Shown here: in pieces, positions 17,189 to 26,600 of the stretch
How the letters are laid out: the number at the start of each line of letters is the position of its first letter
How positions within the stretch are numbered: position 1 is the first letter of the stretch
Assembly: GCA_022447365.1 (NCBI GenBank)
Contig: JAKVBL010000003.1
Location: 248,001 to 312,000, forward strand
Length of the DNA: 64,000 bases
Source of the DNA: Oleiphilaceae bacterium
Lineage (GTDB): Bacteria > Pseudomonadota > Gammaproteobacteria > Pseudomonadales > Oleiphilaceae
Direction: 5' to 3'
Position numbers and translations under genes: made by a program
The notes under the pieces: generated by a model
What the model saw: only the letters and a program-made list of their open reading frames with translations
Told to the model about the DNA's origin: nothing
The model's database searches: none

Positions 17189-19375
17189 TTATGGCTCTAG
17201 TGTTTTAAAGGTGCCATCAAGCCAACCCTGAATTTCTGACATATACCATGGAGAGAATGGATTATCAGAAACGCCACCTGCTGTGCGGGTATGAAGTATT
17301 TGTTCACTCATGTCTGCCGCGATGCGCACTGATGCGGCGAAACTCGTTTTGCGGCCAGCAGCTTCATAAAGCTGGCCTTGATGTGGTGTTGCTCGTCCAC
17401 CGATCATTGAAACAGGTTTACTGTCTAGAGCAAAGAATAGAGGCAGCTTGCCTTGCAGCAAAATGTTTGTGAATTGGAAGGTGTTGGTTTGACCCCACGT
17501 TCGTTCTTCAAAGTGCGTGCACACGTTCAAAAACGCCTGTTTAAAACATTCTGCTTGGTTGTTGTCTTGATACCACACTGAACTTGGCTCAAGTAAGCAG
17601 CGATCAAAGTTTTGATAAAAGTCGATAAATAAACAGGTTTGTTCGCGTAAGTGTTTGGTGAGTTCTGGGCTAATTTGTTCGTCTTGAAATACAAGGTGGC
17701 GAAGCTCGGTGTAGAAACATTCAAATAGGTTTGCCGCAATCGAGTCTTTGTCGTAGCAGAGATCCCAATTCAGCAAGCTTTGTGCGAGCGGCTGATCTGA
17801 AAAATTCTCCTCTAATACTGGCTTGAGTACATCCATAAACTCCTTCGCTTGAAGCGAGAAGACATCCATCTGAATTGCTTGCGTGCTTAATAAGTCTTGT
17901 TCTGCGTTTTGCGAGAGTAGGTCGTTAATACGACGTGCGCGATGATCCGCCATTGGCATATTGATGGGGGAGGTCCTGCCAAAGTCATTCAAGTCTTGAT
18001 TTGCTGTGACAAAATAGCCGCATTCAGGATTAAAGCTTCTGGGTAGATCTTTAATCGGATGAAAACCTTTCCAGTCGTAGCTTTTGTCCCAGCCTAAACC
18101 AGGTACAAAACCATTCCAGTTATTTTCACGGATAGGGCACAGACCTGACATTTGATATCCAATGTCGCCATGGCTATCTGCGATCACCCAGTTCCATGCA
18201 CTTTCAATCGCGCCCAAGTGTATTTGTGCTTCGGCTACGGTGCTCACGCTATTTAATGCGAATGCTGCATTTAGCGTGGTGGCGCCAGATTCAGCCGGCG
18301 CCCAATGCGTTGCAAGGTAATACCCTGTTTCGGTGGGCAATCCATCAAGAACACCATGATGGTTTTCGTAGAAGGTCTCGCGGTGGTCTGCGTGTTTTTT
18401 ACGAGTAATTAGCTCCTCTCGCTGGGAGAACTTAAACCACTCATCTTCAACACGGTATTGCCCCTCTTTGCAGTCTTCGATCCAGCTGTCGACGGTATCT
18501 GCGAAGGTATAGGTTGCGCCCCAAGACAGTGTTTTATTTCTCCCGATCAGAAGGCCAGGTAAGCCTGGCATGCCATAGCCGATCGTTGATTGCCCTTGGT
18601 AATTTATAGCGGCCTCATACCATACATTGGGTAGCCGATTCACTTCTAGATGCGGGTCGTTTGCCATTAATGCCGCACCCGATGCAGTTCTTTTCGGGCT
18701 AACCACCCAATTATTCGATGCCATCATTCTCGGCGCAGCGCTCTGCCATAGTAGCTCTAAAGGTAGATGACGATCACCTAACTTGAGTTTCTCTATTAAG
18801 GCGCGATCGATATGTTGGTCATGGATTGGGAATAAGCTTTTCAGTTTTTCATCACTCACTCCATTTTGAATGAGTTCGATAAAAAGCCTTTCGGATTCAG
18901 CTTGAGTTTGGGCGAGGGTCAGATAGCTCGTCATGCGGAAGGTCAGCATAATGTCGCTTGGTGTCCAAGGCTCATGTTTTCCAATTAATAGGCGCATGAG
19001 TCCTGATGTTCGATGCTTCAAACCAGCATTAATGCCATCACATAATGCTAGTAGCCATTCATGTGTTTCTGAGTTTAATTTACTGAGTTCTTTTTCTGCG
19101 CCTTGCTGCCAGTTCATGCGGCGAAAGAATATATCAATCTCGAGGTTGTCATTCGTATCATCAAGCAGTTCGCATAAACGACCTTGCCCTAAAATACGCA
19201 TAAATTGGAGCTGCATACCACGATCAATAGCGTGGCAGTATCCGAGCCCCCATGTGGCATCGTTTAAGTTATTTGCGTTGATATGTGGCACGCCGTTGGC
19301 GTCGCGTTGAATGCTTAGCCCATCAGGGAATTGGCCGCGGATTTTAACACTCGAAGATTTTGGTAGTTTGAACAT
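17189..19375 (-). CDS. Penicillin acylase family protein (Ntn-hydrolase), no signal peptide
   Basis: From ATG 19375 the protein has about 728 residues. N-terminal motif IQRDANGVPHINANNL and the autoprocessing site MASNNWVVSPKRTASG, in which Ser220 would become the N-terminal nucleophile of the beta chain, identify an Ntn-hydrolase of the penicillin G acylase/AHL acylase family. The following LMANDPHLEVNRLPNVWYEA is also characteristic. Family members cleave amides, including beta-lactam side chains and acyl-homoserine lactones. Most are periplasmic; here neither this start nor the longer frame (to 19474, overlapping sdaA) gives a convincing signal peptide, so the protein may be cytoplasmic. 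The substrate is unknown. Confidence 0.85.
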   Translation of the reverse strand: MFKLPKSSSVKIRGQFPDGLSIQRDANGVPHINANNLNDATWGLGYCHAIDRGMQLQFMRILGQGRLCELLDDTNDNLEIDIFFRRMNWQQGAEKELSKLNSETHEWLLALCDGINAGLKHRTSGLMRLLIGKHEPWTPSDIMLTFRMTSYLTLAQTQAESERLFIELIQNGVSDEKLKSLFPIHDQHIDRALIEKLKLGDRHLPLELLWQSAAPRMMASNNWVVSPKRTASGAALMANDPHLEVNRLPNVWYEAAINYQGQSTIGYGMPGLPGLLIGRNKTLSWGATYTFADTVDSWIEDCKEGQYRVEDEWFKFSQREELITRKKHADHRETFYENHHGVLDGLPTETGYYLATHWAPAESGATTLNAAFALNSVSTVAEAQIHLGAIESAWNWVIADSHGDIGYQMSGLCPIRENNWNGFVPGLGWDKSYDWKGFHPIKDLPRSFNPECGYFVTANQDLNDFGRTSPINMPMADHRARRINDLLSQNAEQDLLSTQAIQMDVFSLQAKEFMDVLKPVLEENFSDQPLAQSLLNWDLCYDKDSIAANLFECFYTELRHLVFQDEQISPELTKHLREQTCLFIDFYQNFDRCLLEPSSVWYQDNNQAECFKQAFLNVCTHFEERTWGQTNTFQFTNILLQGKLPLFFALDSKPVSMIGGRATPHQGQLYEAAGRKTSFAASVRIAADMSEQILHTRTAGGVSDNPFSPWYMSEIQGWLDGTFKTLEP

Positions 19376-19445
19376 AAGTGACAGCTTGTGATTATTTTTT
19401 TGCCCACTATATTCTGTTTTCTGGATTGCAACAACGGAATGCACG

Positions 19446-20813
19446 ATGTTTATCGCTTGCAGTGAAATGTTCAAAATAGGTGTTGGGCCATCAAGCTCGC
19501 ATACTATGGGGCCAATGAGCGCAGCGCATGCATTTCGTTCAACTGTATTAGCTGATCACAAGCCATATCTGCAACCTAAGGAGGTCTATGTTCGTTGCAC
19601 CTTATTTGGCTCTCTCGCGTTTACTGGCAAAGGGCATGAGACCGATCAAGCTGTTCGACTGGGTTTGAATGGTTATTTGCCTCATCAATTGGTTGACGTA
19701 GATCTTCGTGTATTAAAGTGTCAGATAGAGGCTTCAGAACAGCTATCAGGCACGGAGATTTATTATGATCCTGCCGTTCATCTTATATGGAATACCGATC
19801 GATCTGATTTGCCGCATCCTAACTTTCTTAGCTTTGAATTAGTGGTTGATGATGAGGTGTTGCTAGAACAGTCATATGCATCAATTGGCGGGGGCTTTAC
19901 TGTTGTTGAACAAGAGCTTGATCAGCATGTGTTGAGCTTAAGTCAGGTCGATATCCCTTTCCCATTTTGCAACGCGCAAGAAATGCTAAGCATGAGTGGA
20001 GATTCGGCTTTAAGCATTGCTGAGATGAAACTGAAAAATGAACTGTGCTTTCAAGAAGAGGCGACGTTTTCAGAACATGTTTTAACAACATGGCGGGTAA
20101 TGCAGAGCTGTGTTGAAAAGGGACTACAAGCAGAAGGTGAGCTTCCCGGAGTTTTAAGAGTACAACGACGAGCCGCGACACTTTTTCAAAAACTCGTGAA
20201 AAGCCCTGTAAATATAGAGTGTCATGAATGGCTGAGTGTTTACGCGATTGCCGTCAATGAACAAAATGCGGCAGGAGAGTTGATCGTGACAGCGCCGACG
20301 AATGGTGCGGCGGGCGTTGTGCCAGCGGTGTTGTATTATATGGATAATCACTATTTTGAGCATGGCTTGAGTGATGCTCAGATCCTGACATTCTTGTTGA
20401 GTGCGGCAGCGATTGGCGGATTGATCAAACATAATAGTTCTATCTCTGGTGCAGAGGTTGGCTGCCAAGGTGAGGTGGGGGCTGCATCGGCAATGGCTGC
20501 TGCAGGAGCTTGTGCTCTAAAGGGTGGAACGCCTGAGCAAGTAGAGCATGCGGCAGAAATCGCTTTAGAGCACCATTTGGGAATGACGTGCGATCCGATT
20601 CAAGGCTTGGTGCAAGTGCCTTGCATAGAAAGAAATGCTTTTGGAGCGGTGAAAGCATGGCTCGCATCAGATCTCGCTCGCAATGCTGAAGGCGAGCATA
20701 TTATGTCGTTGGATCGCTGTATCAGTGCGATGCACGAAACCGGTTTAGCAATGTCGGACAAGTATAAAGAGACATCGTTGGGCGGTTTAGCTGCGTCTTG
20801 GGTCGAATGTTAG
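19446..20813 (+). CDS. sdaA: L-serine ammonia-lyase (L-serine dehydratase)
   Basis: This 455-residue enzyme converts L-serine to pyruvate and ammonia using an oxygen-labile [4Fe-4S] cluster. The N-terminal motif [19 protein letters not shown] is diagnostic. The cluster cysteines are Cys340 (VGCQGEVG), Cys382 (MTCDPIQG) and Cys393 ([10 protein letters not shown]), very close to the positions in E. coli SdaA. The motif [19 protein letters not shown] and [10 protein letters not shown] are also family hallmarks. It is cytoplasmic. It is divergent from the acylase gene with only about 70 bp between the chosen starts. Confidence 0.96.
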   Translation: MFIACSEMFKIGVGPSSSHTMGPMSAAHAFRSTVLADHKPYLQPKEVYVRCTLFGSLAFTGKGHETDQAVRLGLNGYLPHQLVDVDLRVLKCQIEASEQLSGTEIYYDPAVHLIWNTDRSDLPHPNFLSFELVVDDEVLLEQSYASIGGGFTVVEQELDQHVLSLSQVDIPFPFCNAQEMLSMSGDSALSIAEMKLKNELCFQEEATFSEHVLTTWRVMQSCVEKGLQAEGELPGVLRVQRRAATLFQKLVKSPVNIECHEWLSVYAIAVNEQNAAGELIVTAPTNGAAGVVPAVLYYMDNHYFEHGLSDAQILTFLLSAAAIGGLIKHNSSISGAEVGCQGEVGAASAMAAAGACALKGGTPEQVEHAAEIALEHHLGMTCDPIQGLVQVPCIERNAFGAVKAWLASDLARNAEGEHIMSLDRCISAMHETGLAMSDKYKETSLGGLAASWVEC

Positions 20814-20818
20814 CCGAT

Positions 20819-21469
20819 TTAGGCGCGGGAGCTTCCGACTTCTGACGCGGCAATAACCTCTTGTTCGTTTGTTGCTGATGCGCTCCATGCCTGCATGGCA
20901 GGTAAGGATAGCAGGGCATCCATATACGCGAGGCTGGTGTCAGAAACTTCAATGTTGTAAGTGGCGAAGCGTGTCGCGACTGGTGCAAACATGCAGTCAA
21001 CAATACTGAAGTTTCCAAACAGAAAGTCGCCATCATGACGATTAAGGGCGTCTTGCCACATGCCGTCGATACGGTGGATATCATGCTCGCATTTGTCACT
21101 AATCTTAACGCGACGCATGGCTCTGATATTCATGGGTAATTCAGTTCTTAATGCTGAGAATCCAGCATGCATTTCTGAGCAATAAGCTCGCGCTAAGGCA
21201 CGGTCTTTTATCGAGGCGGGGTAGGCCTGCCCATTCAAATAGGTTTCGTTGATATATTCGCAAATCGCCATGGACTCCCAAACAATCAAATCACTATCGA
21301 TAAGAACAGGCACTTTGAAGGACGGAGAATACTCTGCGAGTAACTCATGCGTTCTAGCTTGTGCGAGCGGTATGCGTGTTTCTTCAAAAGGAATATTGAA
21401 GTAGGAAAGTAGTAACCATGGCCGTAAAGACCAAGAAGAGTAGTTTTTGTTTCCTATGACTAATTCCAT
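20819..21469 (-). CDS. Glutathione S-transferase family protein
   Basis: This 216-residue protein has an N-terminal thioredoxin-like domain starting MELVIGNKNYSSWSLRPW, a recognised pattern for one bacterial GST subgroup in which a Ser of the SSWS loop contacts glutathione. The cis-Pro loop FKVPVLIDSD and WESMAICEYINE follow. The C-terminal domain is helical and contains the N-cap-like FSIVDCMFAPVATRF. It is convergent with sdaA with only a few bases between the stop codons. It is the third GST-like gene in the window and is not close to the other two. Confidence 0.9.
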   Translation of the reverse strand: MELVIGNKNYSSWSLRPWLLLSYFNIPFEETRIPLAQARTHELLAEYSPSFKVPVLIDSDLIVWESMAICEYINETYLNGQAYPASIKDRALARAYCSEMHAGFSALRTELPMNIRAMRRVKISDKCEHDIHRIDGMWQDALNRHDGDFLFGNFSIVDCMFAPVATRFATYNIEVSDTSLAYMDALLSLPAMQAWSASATNEQEVIAASEVGSSRA

Positions 21470-21489
21470 ACTCGTTCCCTTTAGTCGAG

Positions 21490-21861
21490 TTATCCGCCCG
21501 AGCGTATTACAGTATAGCCCTTATCTTCCAAGAGCTTGACCAAGATATCGCGCTGGTCTCCTTGAATTTCGATAGTGTATTCTTTTACTGCTCCACCAAC
21601 GCCACATTTCTTTTTCAATTCCTTCGCAAGCGACTTCAATTTATCACTTGGTTCGAGAATGCCATCAACGAGCGTAACGCCTTTTCCGCCGCGGCCTTTG
21701 CGTTCGTATCGAACCCGTACGATGCCATCTCCTTCAGGAATCTCGTCCTTACTGCAGGCACAAGCTGAGATTGCTTGCTCGCAATTTGGGCAGGTTTTGC
21801 CGTGCTCAGTGGAGTAAACCAATCCACCAAGATCTGAGAGGGAGTTTAATTTCTTCGGCAC
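21490..21861 (-). CDS. yciH: YciH/SUI1 family translation initiation factor-like protein
   Basis: This protein of about 123 residues belongs to the SUI1/eIF1-like family found in some bacteria (YciH), which can influence start-codon selection. The start GTG at 21861 is preferred because AAGGAAA precedes it at the right distance and because an upstream start would sit inside the MATE gene. Four cysteines lie in the N-terminal part, as CPNCEQ and ACAC. The SUI1 core VRVRYERKGRGGKGVTLVDG and KKKCGVGGAVKEYTIEIQGD then follows. The start is 19 bp after the MATE stop codon, suggesting co-transcription. Confidence 0.9.
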   Translation of the reverse strand: MPKKLNSLSDLGGLVYSTEHGKTCPNCEQAISACACSKDEIPEGDGIVRVRYERKGRGGKGVTLVDGILEPSDKLKSLAKELKKKCGVGGAVKEYTIEIQGDQRDILVKLLEDKGYTVIRSGG

Positions 21862-21880
21862 GGTTAGTTTCCTTAGCTTA

Positions 21881-23206
21881 TTAGGCGCGCATAAGGGAGC
21901 GTGTCCCGATGATGGCGCCCAATCCAACAATAAAGTTTGAGAGTGCGGCAGCAATATAGATGCCATCTAAATCATAAAAGTACTGCCCAACAAAGGCGAG
22001 TGGTACGAACAAGCCAATCAATCGCATAAAGGACATGAGCAAAGATGGAGTTGGCTTACCCATGCCATTATATGTTGAAGAAGTGATCATAATCACTGCA
22101 AGGAAAAAGTACGACCAGGGTACCAATTCTAAATAATGCGCTGATGATGAAATAACAGCCGCGTCGTCAGTAAAGAACATTGATAGCTCATGACTGAACA
22201 TCATCAAAATAATGGTGATACCAATACAAAAGAGAAGGCTAAATGATTGGCTGAGCCTGAGTGCTTCTGCAACACGTTCTTTACGTTTCGCTCCCCAGTT
22301 TTGCCCTACAAATGGACCCATAATTGAAGAAATCGCCATGATGACAACCAGGCACAATGATTCAATCCGAGAAGCAACGCCAAAACCTGCGACTGCGCTT
22401 GCGCTATATCCTGCAACCAGCCACGTTGAGAATGCCACGGAGAGCGGTGCGATAAGATTGGTGCCAATCGCGGGAATAGCAAGATGAAGAATCGCTTTCC
22501 AACTTTCGATAATTCTGCCGCGACAATCCTTGAGGCTTAGAAAGCGTAATTTAATAGCCAATAAATACAGGCCAATGATTAAGGCAAAAGAATAGGAGAT
22601 GACGGTCGCAATGGCCGCGCCTTGCAAGCCTAAAGCGGGAAGTCCGAAATAACCAAAGATCAGTATCGGGTCGAGAATGATGTTCACAATGGCGACGACG
22701 ATCATAATCACACTTGGAATAAAGGTGTTGCCAGCCGCGCGCAGTGCAGAATTTCCAACCATGGGAATAACGACGATAAAACTGCCTAAGAACCAGATGT
22801 CCATAAACTCATGGATTAACGGCAGTAGGGTGTCTGGCGCACCTAAGGCGATAAAAATTGTATCAATATTGTGATAACCGATAATCGCGAAACTCAGCGC
22901 CACGCTCAGACCTATGAAAAGTGATTGCGTGGCATAAAGACGAACGCGCGTCGTATCACCTGCACCAATTGCACGAGATATCAACGATGAGCTACCGATG
23001 CCAATGCCGAATGCGAGGCTCAACAATATTGAGACAACAGGGATGGTGAATCCCATTGCGGCAAGGGGTTCGGTACCCAGTTGTGCGACATACCATGTGT
23101 CGACGATGTTCATCGACATGATCGATAAAATGCCCCAAATCATGGGTATCGTCATCTTGCGCAGGTGCGGGCCGACAGGGCCGTTTGTTAAATCAGATTG
23201 AATCAT
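21881..23206 (-). CDS. MATE family efflux transporter
   Basis: This 441-residue polytopic membrane protein has about 12 hydrophobic segments arranged as two homologous halves. MATE hallmarks include PMIWGILSIMSMNIVDTWYV near the N-terminus, GIGIGSSSLISRAIGAGD in the first half and FVGQNWGAKRKERV in the second. The family exports cationic drugs and metabolites using Na+ or H+ gradients. The likely operon partner is yciH directly downstream. The substrate is unpredictable. Confidence 0.92.
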   Translation of the reverse strand: MIQSDLTNGPVGPHLRKMTIPMIWGILSIMSMNIVDTWYVAQLGTEPLAAMGFTIPVVSILLSLAFGIGIGSSSLISRAIGAGDTTRVRLYATQSLFIGLSVALSFAIIGYHNIDTIFIALGAPDTLLPLIHEFMDIWFLGSFIVVIPMVGNSALRAAGNTFIPSVIMIVVAIVNIILDPILIFGYFGLPALGLQGAAIATVISYSFALIIGLYLLAIKLRFLSLKDCRGRIIESWKAILHLAIPAIGTNLIAPLSVAFSTWLVAGYSASAVAGFGVASRIESLCLVVIMAISSIMGPFVGQNWGAKRKERVAEALRLSQSFSLLFCIGITIILMMFSHELSMFFTDDAAVISSSAHYLELVPWSYFFLAVIMITSSTYNGMGKPTPSLLMSFMRLIGLFVPLAFVGQYFYDLDGIYIAAALSNFIVGLGAIIGTRSLMRA

Positions 23207-23262
23207 TCAATGAGAACGTAGTGTTGAGAGAGTAGTGAATACACTGGTGTTGGGGCACAGAC

Positions 23263-24009
23263 TTAGGACTTTTTCTCTTGCTCTTCTACGAAGTGCAAGG
23301 CCATATTAAATGCTTCTCGTGTATAGGCGAGTACGTGGGCAAACCCTTCGTCGCTCAATTCGCGTGCACTATCTTTGGAGCGCAGTATGTTAATGAATTC
23401 ACGCTCACGCTGATATTGCAGAGGAAGCCTCCCTGCACCCCAATCATGCAGTAGTCGCCAAGTCTCAGGTGAATACGTTCGGCTGTACTTCAATATAAAA
23501 GGAATTGGGTCGTTACGAGCCAGCAACGAGCTTAAACGTAAAATTAATTCGAACGATAGGGTAGCAGTGCCATTTTCAACTGCTTCAATAAGCGATTTGT
23601 CTTTGAGCTGAAGTGCTTCGTTTAATTCGTTGATTGTAAGCCCGGCAACTTCTCGTAGATCTTTTAAACTCTCACCTGCGGCTACCATCAACTTCAACTG
23701 ATCTTGAGATTGAATGAGTGCCTTACCGACTTTGTAGGAGGTATCTGTTGTGCGTTTAGCTATCCTAAAAGCCTGGCCAGCAGCAGATCCAACACGATCA
23801 AATAGCCCTGCAATGGTTTCTTCACTAACCCATGGCTCAACTGGTGTATGTTGATCATTTGATTTGTTTGAGGGTTTTTCTGAGCTAGAGGGCGTATCTT
23901 GATTTTGGCTTTCTGGTGATGCATCAAGATCTGTAGGTTTTGAATCAATGTCTTGCCCGACCTTTTCGTCGGGCAAGTGTCTTGAGGAAGGCTTATCGTC
24001 GCTGGTCAT
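23263..24009 (-). CDS. Helix-turn-helix domain protein, function unknown
   Basis: The 248-residue protein starts with about 70 low-complexity, hydrophilic residues rich in Ser, Asp, Pro and Lys. A region with an XRE-like helix-turn-helix pattern (AGESLKDLREVAGLTINELN, then ALQLKDKSLIEAVENGTATL) occupies about residues 110-155. A helical tail follows, with YSRTYSPETWRLLHDWGAGR. There is no membrane segment. It lies 9 bp downstream of prc on the same strand, so it may be co-expressed with the protease. I do not recognise a characterised homologue. Confidence 0.7.
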   Translation of the reverse strand: MTSDDKPSSRHLPDEKVGQDIDSKPTDLDASPESQNQDTPSSSEKPSNKSNDQHTPVEPWVSEETIAGLFDRVGSAAGQAFRIAKRTTDTSYKVGKALIQSQDQLKLMVAAGESLKDLREVAGLTINELNEALQLKDKSLIEAVENGTATLSFELILRLSSLLARNDPIPFILKYSRTYSPETWRLLHDWGAGRLPLQYQREREFINILRSKDSARELSDEGFAHVLAYTREAFNMALHFVEEQEKKS

Positions 24010-24018
24010 TACTGCTGA

Positions 24019-26130
24019 CTATGAGGCTTTTGCGATCGAAGCTTTTGCAGTTGCTTCAATGAAATCAAGCAATACCTCGACGCTCTCGTCAACGATAAAG
24101 TCTACTTCGAGTTCGTCGCTCTGTGTCTTGCTTGCCTGAGCTTCGACGTCATCTTCCCAAGCCTTGAAATCAGCATATGGTTCTTTGCCTTCAAAGCTAC
24201 GACGCTTGTTTTCTAGGTCGAGTTGCTCTTTTTCAGCTGTCTTGATTTCTTTTTGGCGAACTTCTTTATTGAGAGATACGCGATCTTTTGTGCGTTGCTT
24301 ATCGAGCAATGCAATCTCTTCAAGTAAGACTTGGTATTCTTCGTTTTTCGCAAAGCGCTCTTCATGGCGTTGATTCAATACTGTTTCAACACCGTCGTTG
24401 CTAGCGAGTTGTTTAAAATCGGCCGCTGCAATAGCATCCCAAGGAAGAGCGTTTTCAAGAGAATTTTCACCTACTTTAGTCGTATCGACCGTATCAGGGA
24501 TCAGAATGTCTGGTACAACGCCTTTGTGCTGTGTGCTGGCACCGGAGATGCGATAAAACTTAGCTTGAGTGATTTTAAGCTGGCCGTGGTTTAAAGGACG
24601 AACAGATTGAACGGTACCTTTACCAAAGGTTTGAGAGCCCATCACGATACCGCGATCGTAGTCCTGAATGGCGCCTGCAAAGATTTCTGATGCAGAAGCA
24701 CTCAAACGGTCAACGAGAACGAGTAAAGGGCCGTCATATACTAGCTTTGGATCTGGGTCAGTTAGCACTTCGACGCGGTTGTTCGCGCTACGGATTTGAA
24801 CGGTAGGGCCTTCATCAATGAACAGGCCGGTAAGCTTGTTTGCTTCGTCTAATGAGCCACCGCCATTGCCGCGTAGATCAATGACCAGACCATCTAGTTC
24901 TTTTTCGGCACGCATTTCATTCAACAAAAGCAATGTGTCGCGTGTTGTGCTCTTGTAGTTTGGATCGCCGTTTTGCATGGCTTGGAAGTCAGCATAGAAG
25001 GTTGGAATCTCGATAACACCAACGCGCTTAGTTTGACCGTCGCGTTCAGTCTCGATGACAGAACTTTTCGCTGCTTGATCTTCAAGTTTTACTTTGTCAC
25101 GAACAATCGCGATCACGCGCGTGTCTGTGTCGACTTTTGCTTCGGATGGAATAACTTCGAGGCGCACCGTTGATTTTTTTGGACCACGAATCAATTGTAC
25201 AACTTCGTCTAATCTCCAACCTACAACGTTAACCATTTTCTCGTCGCCTTGAGCAACGCCGACAATTCGGTCAGCAGGGCCAAGCTGGCCTTGTTGTTGC
25301 GCAGGACCACCTGCAATCAAGCGAACAACTTTTGTAAACTCATTGTCGGCTTGTAGAACCGCGCCGATTCCTTCAAGCGACAAACTCATGTTGATGTTAA
25401 AGTTTTCTGAAGAGCGAGGTGAGAAGTAAGTCGTATGTGGATCATAAAGCGTTGTAAACGCATTCATGTAGGCTTGGAAAGCGTCTTCGTTACGAATCTG
25501 AAGCGCACGCTTTAGTTGCGACTGGTAGCGGGTACGCAAAGTGTCCGCAGCTTCTTCAAGTGACTCGCCAGACAATTTTAAAGAGAGTGCACCACTTTTA
25601 ACGCGTCGACGCCAAATATCTTCTAGTTCAGCTTCTGTTGTTGGCCACGCTTGCTCAGAGCGATCAGACAGAATGAATTCGTCATCATCGAAACGCATGT
25701 CTTTTAAGTCATTCTCTAGAAGAGAAATTTTATAAACGAGACGCTGAATAACGCGCTCTTGATAGCGATTAAAAATCTTGAATCCTGGTTCTAGTTGGCC
25801 AGTTTTCAATGCACCATGGAGACGGTTGCGGTAAGGTTCAAATTCTTTGATATCTGATTGAAGGAAGTACAGGCGCTGTCCATCAAGAGAATCTAAGTAG
25901 TGCTCAAAGACACGTTTCGACAATTCGCGATCGATATCTTGTTTACGATAGTGGCTTAGAAGGAGAGAGCGTGCGATATGAACACTTGCTTCACGCTGTG
26001 ATTTTTCTGGAACTAATTCTGGTGCCTGTTCTGCTTGTGCTAGCAGTTCTTCAAGGCTTTGCTGTGCCGCGTGGGTCAAGCCGAACGACATCATTGCGAT
26101 GACGGCGACCAATACGTGGGTAAGTTTCAT
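24019..26130 (-). CDS. prc: Carboxy-terminal processing protease (tail-specific protease Prc)
   Basis: From ATG 26130 the product has about 703 residues with a cleavable signal peptide (MKLTHVLVAVIAMMSFGLTHA). It is a periplasmic S41 protease. The PDZ domain (around LSLEGIGAVLQADNEFTKVV) precedes the catalytic core, where the serine of DRLSASASEIFAG and the lysine of SQTFGKGTVQ form the Ser-Lys dyad. The long N-terminal helical domain and C-terminal DUF3340-like region match E. coli Prc, which processes penicillin-binding protein 3 and degrades peptidoglycan hydrolases. The frame extends 45 codons further upstream but without a signal sequence there. Confidence 0.95.
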   Translation of the reverse strand: MKLTHVLVAVIAMMSFGLTHAAQQSLEELLAQAEQAPELVPEKSQREASVHIARSLLLSHYRKQDIDRELSKRVFEHYLDSLDGQRLYFLQSDIKEFEPYRNRLHGALKTGQLEPGFKIFNRYQERVIQRLVYKISLLENDLKDMRFDDDEFILSDRSEQAWPTTEAELEDIWRRRVKSGALSLKLSGESLEEAADTLRTRYQSQLKRALQIRNEDAFQAYMNAFTTLYDPHTTYFSPRSSENFNINMSLSLEGIGAVLQADNEFTKVVRLIAGGPAQQQGQLGPADRIVGVAQGDEKMVNVVGWRLDEVVQLIRGPKKSTVRLEVIPSEAKVDTDTRVIAIVRDKVKLEDQAAKSSVIETERDGQTKRVGVIEIPTFYADFQAMQNGDPNYKSTTRDTLLLLNEMRAEKELDGLVIDLRGNGGGSLDEANKLTGLFIDEGPTVQIRSANNRVEVLTDPDPKLVYDGPLLVLVDRLSASASEIFAGAIQDYDRGIVMGSQTFGKGTVQSVRPLNHGQLKITQAKFYRISGASTQHKGVVPDILIPDTVDTTKVGENSLENALPWDAIAAADFKQLASNDGVETVLNQRHEERFAKNEEYQVLLEEIALLDKQRTKDRVSLNKEVRQKEIKTAEKEQLDLENKRRSFEGKEPYADFKAWEDDVEAQASKTQSDELEVDFIVDESVEVLLDFIEATAKASIAKAS

Positions 26131-26326
26131 TGCTTTACTCTTTTCACTCGTTGGTCTGAAAGATTGTATGTTATCACTCTTAGCCCTGCCACTAACCTTG
26201 CCAAAGTTTATGAGTAACTGTGTCTCGATCACACTTTGTGGTGACACAGTTTGTAAGCTGCACACTTATTACTTAATTTATCATTCTGTTGGATGACTAA
26301 TTGGATGCTTAAGAGGGAATCAACTT

Positions 26327-26590
26327 ATGTCGGTACTAGACAGTATTTTTAATTACCATGAGCGCTTGGTGGTAGATGAAATGTCTAAACAGCTTAAAAA
26401 GCATACGTTTAGCGAAGCGCAATTGAGTGATATTGCGTGTCTTGCTTTGAATAAAGTGCCCGCCAAATACATCAAACATAGCGTGGATCGGGCGTTTTAC
26501 ACGAGCGATGTAGAAAGGATGGAAATCGCGGCAAAAATTGAAAAGGCTGTTGCTGAGGCAATTGCTTACATCGCCTCAGCAAAGCACTAG
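26327..26590 (+). CDS. ComFB-family protein
   Basis: This 87-residue protein fits the late-competence ComFB domain: an N-terminal YHERLVVDEM helix, then DIACLALNKVPAKYIKHSVD. ComFB is found in Bacillus com operons and in many cyanobacteria and proteobacteria without comF neighbours, where some members bind cyclic dinucleotides. No competence genes are nearby. The gene is divergent from prc and convergent with the DUF349 gene. The function is unclear. Confidence 0.78.
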   Translation: MSVLDSIFNYHERLVVDEMSKQLKKHTFSEAQLSDIACLALNKVPAKYIKHSVDRAFYTSDVERMEIAAKIEKAVAEAIAYIASAKH

Positions 26591-26600
26591 TTTTTGATAT

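Noticed and set aside
26131..26265. Longer Prc start at 26265
   Set aside because: The extension would place 45 residues in front of a clear signal peptide.
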